From Spongospora subterranea f. sp. subterranea (taxonomy: Eukaryota; Endomyxa: Phytomyxea; Phytomyxea; Plasmodiophorida), in assembly GCA_049724395.1 (NCBI GenBank), contig JAUGWO010000091.1, positions 186,001 through 250,000 on the forward strand: 64,000 nt of DNA, in the 5' to 3' direction. Positions 24,227 through 36,679 of this stretch are shown here, one piece after another. The notes under the pieces are model-generated. The model ran no database searches. It saw only the letters and a list, made by a program, of their open reading frames with translations, and had not been told where the DNA came from. Every line of letters begins with the position of its first letter. Position 1 is the stretch's first letter. Both the position numbers and the translations under genes were made by a program.

Positions 24227-24299
24227 AGCCTGTACCGAGATTCGAACTCGGAATCTCGTGCTCCGTAGGCACGCGCCTTGACCATTGGGCCATACAAGC
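24227..24299 (-). tRNA. tRNA-Arg (anticodon ACG), acceptor variant
   Basis: Identical to the minus-strand copy at 20020 including the GCTTGTA/TACAGGC acceptor stem. The upstream and downstream flanks are different. Confidence 0.88.
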
Positions 24300-25062
24300 T
24301 GATTGTTGATGCCAAAATAGCAAACAGCTCTGTCGACCGAGCGTCCATAACTCAGCACCTCACATCGCTTTTCACCCATGCGTTCCTGCAGTGAAAATTT
24401 TCATGACTCATGACAGGTATCATGGTCTCAATCTTGGGCTGTTAGCATCATCGCAACGCGGATTTGATACTGGTCAAAGATGCCGATGGGCGAGAGAAAT
24501 TGCGAAAATCGCTGAGAAAGCAGAGTGGCATCGAGAACACATGACAACTGTGCCCAAAAGAGCGGGGCAGACAATTTTCAGCAAATTCCACCATAAACAG
24601 TTGCACTTTGGGAAAATTCGAGCATTTAGATTATTGTCAATTATGGTCATCCAACGTTCAAGCGCTTACGCTCGACCGCGTGCTGAAACTTTAGTTCTTC
24701 ATGCGCTGCGATTCAGTTCATTGTCAAGTTAGGAATTGCGAATCTCGTTCTTGAGGACTGGACTCTTTATAAATTGCAACGAACATCTATCGTAGATGAC
24801 AGAACTTGTTCTGAATAACAGCTACCCGGGGAATCCAAATTTCGTGGAGCTCTTCTCTGTAGCAATCTTGATTTCGTAAATATGTCTATGATTATGGGGG
24901 GTTGGGAACCGTTATAGTGAGTTTCCTTCATCGCCTCAGCTCTGACAGAATCCATTGGAGCCGTTGGACGGTTTGAATCAAATAATTCATGAATGTCGTG
25001 CTGATGTAGTTTTGTCGTAATATGTTTTGTACCGAACTGGAACTGCATTGTCTAAACATCAG
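24300..25062. other. Spacer with possible LTR-like end near tRNA-Lys
   Basis: A 113-codon plus-strand frame (24391-24732) has no family resemblance. At 24750-24760 the text ACTGGACTCTTTATAAA resembles the PBS/LTR junction of Copia copy E, so 24760-25050 may be a degraded minus-strand LTR ending next to the tRNA-Lys gene. Tentative. Confidence 0.3.
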
Positions 25063-25135
25063 CCCGCGTAGCTCAATCGGTAGAGCGTGGGACTCTTAAT
25101 CCCAAGGCTGCGGGTTCGAGCCCCGCCGTAGGCTA
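25063..25135 (+). tRNA. tRNA-Lys (anticodon CTT)
   Basis: 73-nt cloverleaf: GTAGCTCAATCGGTAGAGC D-arm region, anticodon stem TGGGA/TCCCA with loop CTCTTAA (anticodon CTT), T-arm GCGGGTTCGAGCCCCGC. The acceptor GCCCGCG/CGTAGGC has one C-A mismatch, so slight decay is possible. Confidence 0.85.
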
Positions 25136-25811
25136 TACTTTTTTCCTCAAGTTTTACGATAGTTTATTGTGTTAATACGTCCGAGTTCGAGCTTCAAAGA
25201 AATCGTTCACCTTGGTTCACAAATTGTTTCGATTTCTGATTTTTGCCTTTCGCCATCAATTGATAAGCTAAGAGACGTAGGGCATAGTCAGGAGATTACC
25301 ATCTTCTGTTCCGGGAGTTTAGATTTGCCCTATGTCAAAACTTTTGAGTATATGCCAGCGCCCAGAAAAAGCTCGAAGATGCGACATCCGCGCTGGATAG
25401 GCATGGCAAGAATTGAGTAATTGAAGGTGAAGGTCTTAGACCTGATCTTTGTAATAGATTTTCACGGGATATTCCTTCAGAAACGGAAGTTATGGTTTGA
25501 GCAAACGTACGATCTTATAAATCAGGGAATCAAACGTAAAAGCTGAAATTGCGGTCGACAAACAGAATCTTACCATTGATTGCGTTCGGCAAGTGCTCAA
25601 TTTGTGTAGCTACGATTAAAGGTTCCAGAAATGACGAGCAGGTGTCGGCCAGCAAAAGACATAAACGTTAGAAGACAAATAGGAAACAACGATGGCAGCC
25701 GACGAGAACTCTAATCTACTATAATCCATTGGTCCTACTTGAACAACAGGGCACCAAATTCACGAGCTTGCCTCGATATAATACATGGACAAATTTTGAT
25801 CAATGCTATAT
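25136..25811. other. Intergenic, no gene seen
   Basis: Only short open stretches. An 83-codon plus-strand frame at 25169-25420 has no recognisable features. Confidence 0.25.
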
Positions 25812-27511
25812 TTAACAAGGCCAGATTCGAATCGATCGATCATATGAGCAAACGGCAAGTTCATGTGTAGACATGTTAACCGAAACATCCCTCTAGAGTT
25901 CATAATCAATAGGGATCTATGAACAAAAAAGCAAAAAATGGCGTACAGGTAGCTTGGCAAATCCGCCTAAACGAACTTGTACTTGCTCAGTTTTAAGATC
26001 CCAAACGACAACTGTATTATCTTGAGAAGTTGAATATATGCAGCTGTCGTTTGCCGAAAACGACGCCCTAGGGCAACTGTATTCATCCGATATCGCCCCA
26101 TAAAGTGAGATGACAGGGCCAGGACAAGCCCTGTCCAGCATTATTGAGCTAGAAACAGGATCAGTCACGTCAACAAATTCAGATGAAACAACCCGGTTTT
26201 CACCGGTTATGATCCGTTGAAGCAAAGCAAACATTGCTAAACTCATTGGTGTTTCCGGAGCACAGATCCAAAACATTGAAACTGCAGTGCTCATCTTGAT
26301 TTGTATTCATATTCACCGAGGACTCATGTTTGCACCCATCCTCCGCATCATAGTAATGTAGAAGATGGTCATCACGTAGTGCGACTGCCACCAATGTTCC
26401 GATCCAACATATGGATTCTGGGTTCGTCACGAAATGTATTCGGTGAACCTCCACCCTTTGAGATCCGTGTCAGCAATGATCACCAAATGGGGCAAACGTT
26501 TGTTCTTACCAAACATAAGGTCTTGCAGATTCCATTTGGCGATAAATAGCCAAAGAATGATCCGAAGACGCACTGGCCAATAGCTGTCCGTTCGGTGAAA
26601 AGCGGACACAATTTATCCTTTTATGTGGGTGTTGAGCCACTTCTGTGCTAGCCCCAGTTGATATATCCAACTAACATACCATATGACTTCCAAAAACGTG
26701 CACAAAACGATTGATACATACGAAATGGACAGATCCATTCATGCAGCCAACGGACAGAATATCGTATTGAGCTGGATTGAATTCTATGGTCAAAACAGGA
26801 CCAGAAACGAGCTGATCTATGATAATGGCCTGTGTAAAAAATTACATTTTCGATACAAGCAAAAGCTTCGTCCTTCACCGACCGCATTGTCGATATCTTT
26901 GACTTTAACGGTTCGACCGGCGGCCCCCGTAGCCAGAATCCTTCTATCTGGGTGTTTCGACCAGGAAATGCAAGTGATATTTGAATCATGGACATTTTCG
27001 ATCAAGGTAAATTTATCAACGGAAGGTAAACACAACGGAATATCAGATTCCAACTGGAAAAGAGTTTCTAACAATAACTAATCGGCGATGAAGATTAAAC
27101 ATTCTGACATACAATTTGCTTGAGAATTCTAGTTTGATTGGGGTCAACCGTAGGTTTGCATATCTGTCGCTCGTCGTAAAGCGTCATGGCATTGAGAAGA
27201 ACGTTGGCGTTCAATGGAGCTGGAGTGTCAGGATGGTTACTCCTGAAATTTAAATAAGATCGATACCCAAGACCGGTATCACAGCAATACAATTCATAAA
27301 GTAGTGTGTTTCGGGTCGAGGTGAACCCATGATCGTCGAGAAACTGTACGACGGCCGCGAGAGCGCTCGCGTGCGGATGCGCCTGGAAAAACGTCTGTGG
27401 ACGGCGCTCTAACACCATCCTCTCTTGGCAAGTTCGCAACGTGGCCAACGCATTGTCATGTTGGGACAGTAGGGGGTCATCATCAGGTGGGCAGAATCCT
27501 TTCGCCATCAT
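25812..27511 (-). CDS. WD40-repeat protein with N-terminal LisH-like helix
   Basis: Multi-exon gene. The first exon (ATG 27511) has a helical LisH-like stretch, ALAAVVQFLDDHGFTSTRN. Following exons give typical WD40 blades: ITCISWSKHPDRRILATGA, IEFNPAQYDILSVGCMNGS, RINCVRFSPNGQLLASASS, ASFSANDSCIYSTSQDNTV with VVWD, and the last ELAVCSYDRSIRIW before the stop at 25812. This suggests a seven-bladed propeller used as a protein-interaction scaffold. I cannot name the orthologue. Its start lies 65 bp downstream of the cofilin stop, on the same strand. Confidence 0.75.
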
Positions 27512-27576
27512 TCGGATATATTTGCCGACTGCGCAACAAAGCACAAATTTTAATCGAAAATTTTGATGATGGATTT

Positions 27577-28020
27577 TTAATGCCCTTCGGATTCGAGGAG
27601 CTCTTCAATTTCCTCTTCCTCATTACAGGACACATTTGTGACCCCGGGGAGCATATCCATAAACTTGGGCAGGGTTTGAGCGAACAGGACCTTGTCCTGG
27701 TCGTTGGAGTTCAATGGCTTCCAGAAGATAAGATAGAGTTTTGACGCATTCCTTTTGTCGGCTGTTTTATATTCGTAATCGTAAACAACGTAGCGGCAGT
27801 TTGACCCTGGTAATTTGGCGATTAGACTTTCGTAATTCTCGTCCCTCGCCCCAATCTTCTCAACCTTTAAACAGATTTTCAGAACTGTACAATTAGTCAA
27901 AATTCAGACTTTTGTAACCACCTTAACAACAAGATCAGTGATTGTGAATATCAGATAACGATGCTGACGGCGAATTTTTAAGTCTTGGAAGATCTCAGCG
28001 AGATTATCAGCATAAGTTGC
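27577..28020 (-). CDS. ADF/cofilin (5' end unresolved)
   Basis: Small actin-binding protein that severs and depolymerises ADP-actin filaments. The second exon gives LAEIFQDLKIRRQHRYLIF and ITDLVVK. The last exon gives YESLIAKLPGSNCRYVVYD, YEYKT and LYLIFWKPLNSNDQDKVLF, the classic ADF-homology core including the long actin-binding helix start (DQDKVLFAQT), and ends in an acidic tail. The intron between them is about 58 nt. The first exon, usually only a few codons, lies upstream of the acceptor at 28021 and was not located. Confidence 0.88.
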
Positions 28021-28316
28021 CTGTCAACATCATATCAACAACGAGTCGACATAAATCCGAAGGATTGCCCAAAGCATCTCAGTGAAAAAGCTTTTAAAGA
28101 TACCATTTTTTTCAAAGGATTGCGTCAAAGGCGCTGTCTATGCTGGCCAAATATTTGTTTGTTTTTCGAAATCCTTGGCAAAACAAGCCCAGGATTTGAT
28201 CATAATCATGTGTACACTCCAGCAGTCATCACATTCACCCACCACTCACCTGTGGCGCAGCCAGGCCCTGTTGGTACTAATGTCTCGTTTCTAGGGACAA
28301 AACGGGTGTCGCTCAT

Positions 28317-30635
28317 GTTTCACTGTATTTCTATGTTGTCTGTGTTGGAATATGTTGACCTGTGGTTCACTAATATTAAGTAAATTAGACAGACTTCAAT
28401 GATCAGTTCATTATCGCTTATTTGTTTTACTGTATTTCTATGTTGTCTGTGTTGAAATATGTTGACCTGTGGTTCACTAATATTAAGTAAATTAGACAGA
28501 CTTCAATGATCAGTTCATTATCGCTTATTTGTTTTACTGTATTTCTATGTTGTCTGTGTTGAAATATGTTGACCTGTGGTTCACTAATATTAAGTAAATT
28601 AGACAGACTTCAATGATCAGTTCATTATCGCTTATTTGTTTTACTGTATTTCTATGTTGTCTGTGTTGAAATATGTTGACCTGTGGTTCACTAATATTAA
28701 GTAAATTAGACAGACTTCAATGATCAGTTCATTATCGCTTATTTGTTTTACTGTATTTCTATGTTGTCTGTGTTGAAATATGTTGACCTGTGGTTCACTA
28801 ATATTAAGTAAATTAGACAGACTTCAATGATCAGTTCATTATCGCTTATTTGTTTTACTGTATTTCTATGTTGTCTGTGTTGAAATATGTTGACCTGTGG
28901 TTCACTAATATTAAGTAAATTAGACAGACTTCAATGATCAGTTCATTATCGCTTATTTGTTTTACTGTATTTCTATGTTGTCTGTGTTGAAATATGTTGA
29001 CCTGTGGTTCACTAATATTAAGTAAATTAGACAGACTTCAATGATCAGTTCATTATCGCTTATTTGTTTTACTGTATTTCTATGTTGTCTGTGTTGAAAT
29101 ATGTTGACCTGTGGTTCACTAATATTAAGTAAATTAGACAGACTTCAATGATCAGTTCATTATCGCTTATTTGTTTTACTGTATTTCTATGTTGTCTGTG
29201 TTGAAATATGTTGACCTGTGGTTCACTAATATTAAGTAAATTAGACAGACTTCAATGATCAGTTCATTATCGCTTATTTGTTTTACTGTATTTCTATGTT
29301 GTCTGTGTTGAAATATGTTGACCTGTGGTTCACTAATATTAAGTAAATTAGACAGACTTCAATGATCAGTTCATTATCGCTTATTTGTTTTACTGTATTT
29401 CTATGTTGTCTGTGTTGAAATATGTTGACCTGTGGTTCACTAATATTAAGTAAATTAGACAGACTTCAATGATCATTCCCCTATCGCTTATTTGTTTTAC
29501 TGTATTTCTATGTTGTCTGTGTTGAAATATGTTGACCTGTGGTTCACTAATATTAAGTAAATTAGACAGACTTCAATGATCATTCCCCTATCGCTTATTT
29601 GTTTTACTGTATTTCTATGTTGTCATGTTGACCTGTGGTTCACTAATATTAAGTAAATTAGACAGACTTCAATGATCATTCCCCTATCGCTTATTTGTTT
29701 TACTGTATTTCTATGTTGTCTGTGTTGAAATATGTTGACCTGTGGTTCACTAATATTAAGTAAATTAGACAGACTTCAATGATCATTCCCCTATCGCTTA
29801 TTTGTTTTACTGTATTTCTATGTTGTCTGTGTTGAAATATGTTGACCTGTGGTTCACTAATATTAAGTAAATTAGACAGACTTCAATGATCAGTTCATTA
29901 TCGCTTATTTGTTTTACTGTATTTCTATGTTGTCTGTGTTGAAATATGTTGACCTGTGGTTCACTAATATTAAGTAAATTAGACAGACTTCAATGATCAG
30001 TTCATTATCGCTTATTTGTTTTACTGTATTTCTATGTTGTCTGTGTTGAAATATGTTGACCTGTGGTTCACTAATATTAAGTAAATTAGACAGACTTCAA
30101 TGATCATTCCCCTATCGCTTATTTGTTTTACTGTATTTCTATGTTGTCTGTGTTGAAATATGTTGACCTGTGGTTCACTAATATTAAGTAAATTAGACAG
30201 ACTTCAATGATCAGTTCATTATCGCTTATTTGTTTTACTGTATTTCTATGTTGTCTGTGTTGAAATATGTTGACCTGTGGTTCACTAATATTAAGTAAAT
30301 TAGACAGACTTCAATGATCATTCCCCTATCGCTTATTTGTTTTACTGTATTTCTATGTTGTCTGTGTTGAAATATGTTGACCTGTGGTTCACTAATATTA
30401 AGTAAATTAGACAGACTTCAATGATCATTCCCCTATCGCTTATTTGTTTTACTGTATTTCTATGTTGTCAAATATGTTGACCTGTGGTTCACTAATATTA
30501 AGTAAATTAGACAGACTTCAATGATCATTCCCCTATCGCTTATTTGTTTTACTGTATTTCTATGTTGTCTGTGTTGAAATCTGTGAATCTGTGGTTCACT
30601 TAAGTAAATTAGACAGACTCTTATCGCTTATTTGA
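28317..30635. repeat. 107-bp satellite array, about 22 copies
   Basis: Head-to-tail 107-bp monomers (same point at 28387, 28494 and 28601) containing TTTTACTGTATTTCTATG and GACCTGTGGTTCACTAATA. Two monomer types differ in one block: ATCAGTTCATTATCGC (type 1) and ATCATTCCCCTATCGC (type 2). The first ~11 are type 1; types then alternate in short blocks. Two monomers have internal deletions after TATGTTGTC. The last monomer at ~30570-30635 is diverged. Very high identity implies recent amplification or homogenisation. Confidence 0.97.
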
Positions 30636-30773
30636 TTCAGAATCATACTAAACAGACCCTTTGTCGGCATAGTTTCGTCAAGGTGGCCTCACTTCTTCGG
30701 TTTGCGTGAGATATCTTATTGTAGATCGTGGTTAGTTGATCGTGGTACATTCTCCCCCTGATTGGTCAACCAC

Positions 30774-33006
30774 ATGACGAGCACCTTGCCCAAGTCACGT
30801 CGCGCCAAGCGTGCGGCCACGTTGGAGACTTGGTACCGGATCTATGACAAAGCGTTGATCGTCACCAACCATGTGTCCACGACTCGTCGTACTGGCCGGT
30901 CCGCCTCCATCGTTGAACGGCTCTCCAATCCGGAAGCGCTTGGCCACGCTAGATTGACGTACCATTTCGACGGCGCCAAACTGAAGGAGGGACGCGCTAG
31001 CATCGCCGCCAAGAAAATAGGTTCGGAATTTAATGATTTTTGACAGATTCTACACACCTGATGGTACCGTTAGCTGATTTAATGGATGGTCCCTCATCAA
31101 TCTATGACTCGGTAAAACTATAATCTATTTTGGCAAAATGGTTTTTTTCGCATGACTTAGTTGGTCAACCTTTGACGAGCTTAATTGGGCTCTGAGAAGT
31201 TTTACCCATTTGATCGCTCAAAAGTACGGAATTTGTTTTATTAAAAATTTCTGCTGAACAGGTTCTTATTGAAGAACGTGGGTTTGTGTGTTGTCTCAGT
31301 CATTCGCGTACTACATTGTGGTCCAGATTGCTATTTATGCCTCCATACTGAGCATGGTCGCAAGAAGCGACATTAGCCAGACCGATCGCAAACTATGGTA
31401 AAGCACCCCATTCATCATTTTCACCAGATTTTGAACGATTTCTTTGATTCGATGATTGGATCGGATTTATTCAATTGATTCGATTTTCAAAATTATCGCA
31501 ATTCGTTAATGTCGTTTTCGTATCCGTATTGCGATGCCAAATCAATTCGGTTTGAATCAACACCGTTTTTGCAACAAAAATGGGTAGTGAATATGCTCAG
31601 GTATGTCGTTGACGCAGTGACAACTGCATTCTTCTTGATCGAATTCATCCTCCAATGGGTGTTCTTCCCATTTCCCTGTCAATTCTTCCAAAGTTTGGCG
31701 AATCTTTTTCGTCAAGGAATACGATTCTAATTATGGTTTGTAGATTTTCTGGTTATATCGAATTTGCTGGCCATCATGTCGTTTCCGTTCGATTACGCCG
31801 TTCCTAGTCCCTACTCGCCAGACATTATTCTTTGCATCTTGTCAATTTCAAAGGTGTTGCGTGTCGTGCGGATCCTTAAAACCTATCCTCCTAATAGCCC
31901 AATTCATGTAAGAACATTAGCTCCAATTAACAGGCTTTACGTTCAGTTTTGATGCTGAAAACCCGATTCAGATGATATCTGTTCTACCAAATCCGTCAAC
32001 TTGGACCAGGTTTCGTTTACTGTGATTTCTTCAGTTGTATTCGTTCTCTCTTTTAGTTCCAGAAGTGGCCCAAACCTGAAGACTAGATTTATTTTTATAC
32101 GGTGTCTGATTATTGCTGGATTGGCATAGATGGTAGTTCGCGTTGTGTCCAGTAGTATCCAGCCCTTCGCCATGGTCACTTTTATGATCGTGATTGTGGT
32201 GGTGTTCTATGCCTCTGCAGTCTATTTCACTGATAGCACCACTTCCGACCAAGTCTATATTGCTACGAGTAGCAAGTCTCGTATTCTAGGGTTCGAGAGC
32301 ATTCCAACCGGATTGTATTGGGCCGTCTCAACTGTTTGTACTGTCGGTTATGGTGATGTGGTTCCATATACGATGCCAGGGAAACTGATTGGAGGTCTGG
32401 CAGCTGGATCAGGGATATTAGTTCTGGCAATACCGGTAAGCCACTCGACAATGCTTTTACGAATGTCAATTGCCAACATCCCGCACGTTCGATTCTACGA
32501 TTTTCGCTACTTCTCAATTAGCTTTTGAGTGTTGCTTCGTCAAGTTGTCGATGATCAATAGGCTTACTGGTTGTCAGATATCAATAGTTGGCCAGAAGTT
32601 TTTGGAAGAAAACTCACGCTACCAAGCGAGTCAGGCGGCGGCCAAATCGGCGTCCATCGTGAAAATGGTCGGCGAAGCTGTGAATCAACTTGGTACCAAA
32701 CTCGAGCGTAAATACGGCATTACTGATGGGTTCCCTGGCAACAATCAAAGGTTCAACAATTGTATCATGCCGTGTTTCATCTGATGTTCGCATTGGTTTG
32801 TTGTTAGTCCTCAGACAGAGCCCACCAACTTCACGACGTTTCATAGTCAGGCCAACGATGAATATAGGGAACTGGAAGCTATCGTCTACCGTAGTTTTTC
32901 GCGGCGTGAATCGTCAGTGAAGGCGGCGCTTGCAGACGAAGGACAGACCGTTTTTGGGCAGTTCCAACATATACTACGGAACTTAATGGAAGGAACTCCC
33001 ATATAA
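30774..33006 (+). CDS. Voltage-gated potassium channel (Shaker-like Kv)
   Basis: Six-transmembrane K+ channel in several short exons. S1 is around 31292-31390 (AYYIVVQIAIYASILSMVA), S2 around 31590-31680 (FFLIEFILQWVFF), S3 after 31745 (FLVISNLLAIMSF), S4 with spaced basic residues (SKVLRVVRILK), and S5 around 32160-32240. The selectivity filter motif TVCTVGYGDVVP is followed by S6 (GGLAAGSGILVLAIP). The C-terminal exons give a cytoplasmic helix (NQLGTKLERKY region) and a tail ending at 33006. The exon opening at ATG 30774 is basic and lacks a recognisable T1 domain; whether it belongs to this gene is uncertain. Confidence 0.85.
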
Positions 33007-33482
33007 TACTGCCTTCAATCATGCAATTTTTTTTAATAGATATCATCGCGTTCTTAGAAATAATTTGCACCATAAGGAACTTCCTGATAAATTGCTCCAT
33101 GAACCTACGGTTAAACTTCTCAATTTCCATTATCAACACGCTATGACGAATAGCAGGTCGCCTGGATTGTGAATGCCGGCGACAGCATCTATACGTCAAT
33201 CAAAAACAATTCCAATAGCAAACAGAATAATTGAGGAAATTTCGACAGCGAATACACCAAGGGGGAATACCCGCCCATCCTAATTTACTGTCTCTGGGTT
33301 CCCTGTCTTCCTTATAGCGCGCCTGCTTGTCATTGATCATGTATCGATCCGACTGTGTATCATGCCTCGTCACAGGGTCGAAAAGAAGCCAACTGATCAC
33401 TCATGAGTACCCGAGTGTCAATCGCATTCGTTAGAGGATCCGAGTTTTCCGAGCCCGCCGTCTATTTTGGCGCTACTACAGC
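33007..33482. other. Intergenic, no gene seen
   Basis: 476 bp between the channel stop and the next ATG with no supported exon or repeat. Probably the promoter of the downstream gene. Confidence 0.3.
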
Positions 33483-34884
33483 ATGTCGACACCCACTCCA
33501 TCGAGACGATCCACTCGCCTCAGCATCGCACCGATTCCTTTCGAGGCGATCGAGCCGATGTCACCGGTCCCGCGAAAGTTAACGGCAAAGAAAAGCGTGA
33601 AAACCCTCTCGTCCTCTTCACCGTCGGTAACGAAGAAAGGGTCAACTAAATCTGTGTCGCTGTCAAAAGAGAAGAAAACGACCGCGACAAAGAAACGGTC
33701 CGCCGCAAAAACGTCATTGACCAAGAAGCGGAGGTCGACTGGGAAAAAGCGAGACTCGTCAGACGCTGAATCTGCAACAGAATTCTCGGGAGAGGTAATC
33801 AAAACCGACTTTTTCAATTGTACGAACTCCACCAATGCTATTAGTTCAGTTGTCAGAACTTTCTCGATCTCCCAAGAGACAGTCGTCGAAGTCGCCACGG
33901 CGCCAAACGCAAGATGCGTCTACTTCATCGTCGTTATCGTCAGATATGGAGGAAAAGGAAGGTGGTGTTCGCACGACATCTGAACTTCCGTTGATTGTGG
34001 ATGTGATATGGCTTACCCTCTTTAACGTCGCCGCCTTCGCCTTCGCGCTTGCAGCAATTCACCCCGAGAGAACGTTGGATCAATTATCAGAATGTGTTCA
34101 TACGGTTTGGCTGATAAGGCTGTTAATTTCCTTTCGATTTGCTTATGAGAAAACTAGGTGAAAGTGTTAAAGCTGGTTCTCCCAATGGGTGACAACTGGC
34201 AAATTTTCATGCGTTGTGCAGTCCTGTTTGCAATCGGAGCTGTTCCCGTTCGCAGGTGGTCCAGATATCATTTCTCGGAAACTCGTATCCCAAGCGATGT
34301 CATGATTGGTGCCGTCTATGGCGTCTTGAAACTAGCTCTTATCCAGTTCTTCATGTTCAAGGAAGGTGAAAACGAGCACCAGGCCGCAGTGTTGCATGCT
34401 TCTCTCGGGTTTGCCGTTCAGGAATTTATTCTTCACTTTTCATCGGTATCATTTTCAGGTAGGAATCTAAGCTATCGAAAGATGAACTTTGCTGACAACA
34501 TTACTCCTAGATAATTTGCAGCGGATTATTGAGATGCTTGGCAATTCCGTTATTTTGTTCATGTCTGAAGATGATGTCAGCCTCCAAGCAATGGCCTACA
34601 CTCTTACGACGCTCACGATGTCCAAGGTGCTGCGATGTTTTTTGGTGATTGCATCATCAAAAAAGGCGTATTTTGCGTTCAGGCGAACAGTAGCCATTGG
34701 GCATACTGTCCTATTGTCGATTGGTATTCCCTTTATATTGAGCTATCTCATCAAAAAGGCAAAGGAAAACGAGAACGACTCGGTGATCCAACCAACATTT
34801 TCGATGGTCTTAACCCCTATCATATGTACCACGGTACTACTTTCCTCCATTGTTTTGTCGCATTTGGATTTGCTGTTCAATTAA
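33483..34884 (+). CDS. Multipass membrane protein with basic Ser/Lys-rich N-terminal tail
   Basis: The ATG at 33483 opens a tail of ~130 residues very rich in Ser, Lys, Arg and Thr (for example RRSTRLSIAP, KKRRSTGKKR, SRSPKRQSSKSPRR). It is followed across several exons by about six hydrophobic segments: VIWLTLFNVAAFAFALAA, VWLIRLLISF, FMRCAVLFAIGAVPV, VLKLALIQFFMF, TVLLSIGIPFILSYLI and TPIICTTVLLSSIVLS. A basic Ser-rich tail plus transmembrane bundle recalls inner nuclear membrane proteins such as LBR, but I see no sterol-reductase motif. Function unknown. Exon joints near 34141-34160 are not certain. Confidence 0.6.
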
Positions 34885-35064
34885 AAAGCGCGTTGAAAAT
34901 CGTCATTGTAAGATTGTGTCGAATAAACAAAGATTTACAAAATCAAATAGACCAGTATTGTTGTGAAGCAACATTATTGCTGTTTACATTCCCCATCTGC
35001 ACCAGGAGTTTCTTGCTGCGTATTCGTATCCAATTGCATCAATTCTTGCCTATATTGTAACCTG

Positions 35065-35804
35065 TCATGAGAAAGTTCTCGCATGGATATTGTAATACCT
35101 GTGCAATTCTTCACTTTCAATGAGCACAGGAGGTTTCTTGTAAATCAAAAGCAGAGTATTGTTCCCGTATTGCCAACTTAGACTACGAGAACTTAGCATG
35201 ATACCCAGGCGGTTGATTTCCGGAATGGCAATTCTCTTAAAGTATCTAGTTACATTCAGATGTCAAACGGGAGGATGCGTATGGAAAGAATCCATCACAC
35301 TTCTTATTGCTCGTTCTAACCACGATATCTTGCGCCGTGTTGTCTACAGACACATCGTATATGTATGCAGGATAGAATAAGTTTCGTATACGAAATTCAA
35401 TCGTATTGGGAGTGTCTTTTCGAGTCACAATCGGCTGATGGGTTCTCAACAAATTTGAATAACAATACGGTGTACGGTGATACCGAATTTGATGACTCTT
35501 TTAGGGTATCATTTGCGGCTGCTGCTCCTGACGATCCTGGATTACCCACCTCATACTTCCAATCTTGAATCGCACCCAGCATCGTCTTCCCGCGGCATTT
35601 CCTCACAACTAAGTCATCGGTTCTGAGATCATATTCTTCAACCTGCGTTCGACTTAAGTCAGCTCGGCACTATGAACGACGAGATATGCCCACCATCTCC
35701 GTTCCATCGTGAAAGGTCGTATGGATTTTTCGCCTGCCACCAGCGACAACCGTTGTACGGTGCGGTTTTGGAGCTTGCAGCTCCTCAGACGTTCTAATCG
35801 ACAT
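35065..35804 (-). CDS. DPCD: DPCD, cilium biogenesis protein
   Basis: Homologue of DPCD (deleted in primary ciliary dyskinesia), a CS-domain-like protein that works with RUVBL1/2 and is needed for motile cilia. Exons 35694-35804, 35484-35642, 35301-35434 and 35065-35233 join in frame (573 nt, 190 residues; animal DPCD is ~203). Conserved stretches are GGRRKIHTTFHDGTEM, EEYDLRTDDLVVRKC, LGAIQDWKYEVG, SPIVTRKDT, FRIRNLFYP, IVVRTSNKK and NNTLLLIYKKP. Introns are 49-67 nt. It converges with the upstream membrane protein, 180 bp apart. Presence implies a flagellated life stage. Confidence 0.9.
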
Positions 35805-36679
35805 TCCTGGTTCAGCAAATCACCGATCAGACGATAATGTGAAAGGTGAAGTCAGAGGAACCCGATTATACAGACACCATCACGATACACTATGTAGCCA
35901 ACAGGCCACGCTCATATCAATCACTGAAGATCTCTGATCAAACTCACCATCATTGATATAGTCCATGACGATTAGGTCCTGGTAAAACGGCACCAGTGAT
36001 GGACGCAGGATCCGATGACAAACCGCCAAGAGATTGCCATAAAAAGGACCATCTGAGAAAAATCCAACCGAAAAATTGTTAAGTACACCAAAGGTGGTTT
36101 TTGAAAAGCAGTGCCGCTGTCATGTCAAGAATTCCCGCTCAGGTCCAAATGGCCTTGTTGGATTTGCGATTCGGCAAAGCGGTCAGACGATTTTTGCGGT
36201 TGCGGCAATTTGAAGCTTCTTTTAGCATCAGATTGGCGGAGAGTTGCGGTTCACTGACTCCGACTGTACATCGCTCGATCGCAATCGACTTGTCTACAGA
36301 TATGTTTTCCTGTGCTTTTCGAGGACTCCCGCTGCAAAACATGATTCAATGTATTTTGTCAAAAGGCAATAGTAGTTAAGTTGACGGCTTGCTAAAACCC
36401 CCTATCTCTGAATTTTAGCTATATATTACTTGAACGGCTGACCCGTCAACAATAAATTCTACGTCCAAGTTTCCGAAATGTTTTTTCCTCAAGTCATTGT
36501 TGCATAGGAGTTGGGGTTTCGTGAATTAGGTCGGCATTTCAGTGCAACACGCAAGGCCGCATTAGTGAGAACTTGGACACGCTTTGAAGGGCAGGCTCAG
36601 ATGTCCAAATGGCGATTCTGCAAAACTGCTGAAACTCAGGACAAGCGCAAAAATCTGCGATTTTCGCCCTCAGAAAATT
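35805..36679. other. Region between DPCD and LYR gene
   Basis: Divergent promoters of DPCD and the LYR gene are expected here. A plus-strand 86-codon frame from ATG 36122 (MSRIPAQVQ...) to 36379 has no recognised family and no clear splice partner; it may be a small gene or chance. Confidence 0.3.

Noticed and set aside
24391-24732. 113-codon plus-strand frame between tRNA genes
   Set aside because: No family resemblance, no splice partners, and located in a decayed repeat island.
24767-25048. 93-codon minus-strand frame
   Set aside because: Lies in probable LTR-like sequence; no domain.
28317-30635. CRISPR-like direct repeats
   Set aside because: Monomers are contiguous with no unique spacers, the repeats are 107 bp, and the genome is eukaryotic. 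The same reasoning excludes the 66-bp array.
33476-33898. 140-codon minus-strand frame opposite the Ser/Lys-rich tail
   Set aside because: Codon-bias shadow of the plus-strand gene, which has an ATG and continues into transmembrane exons.
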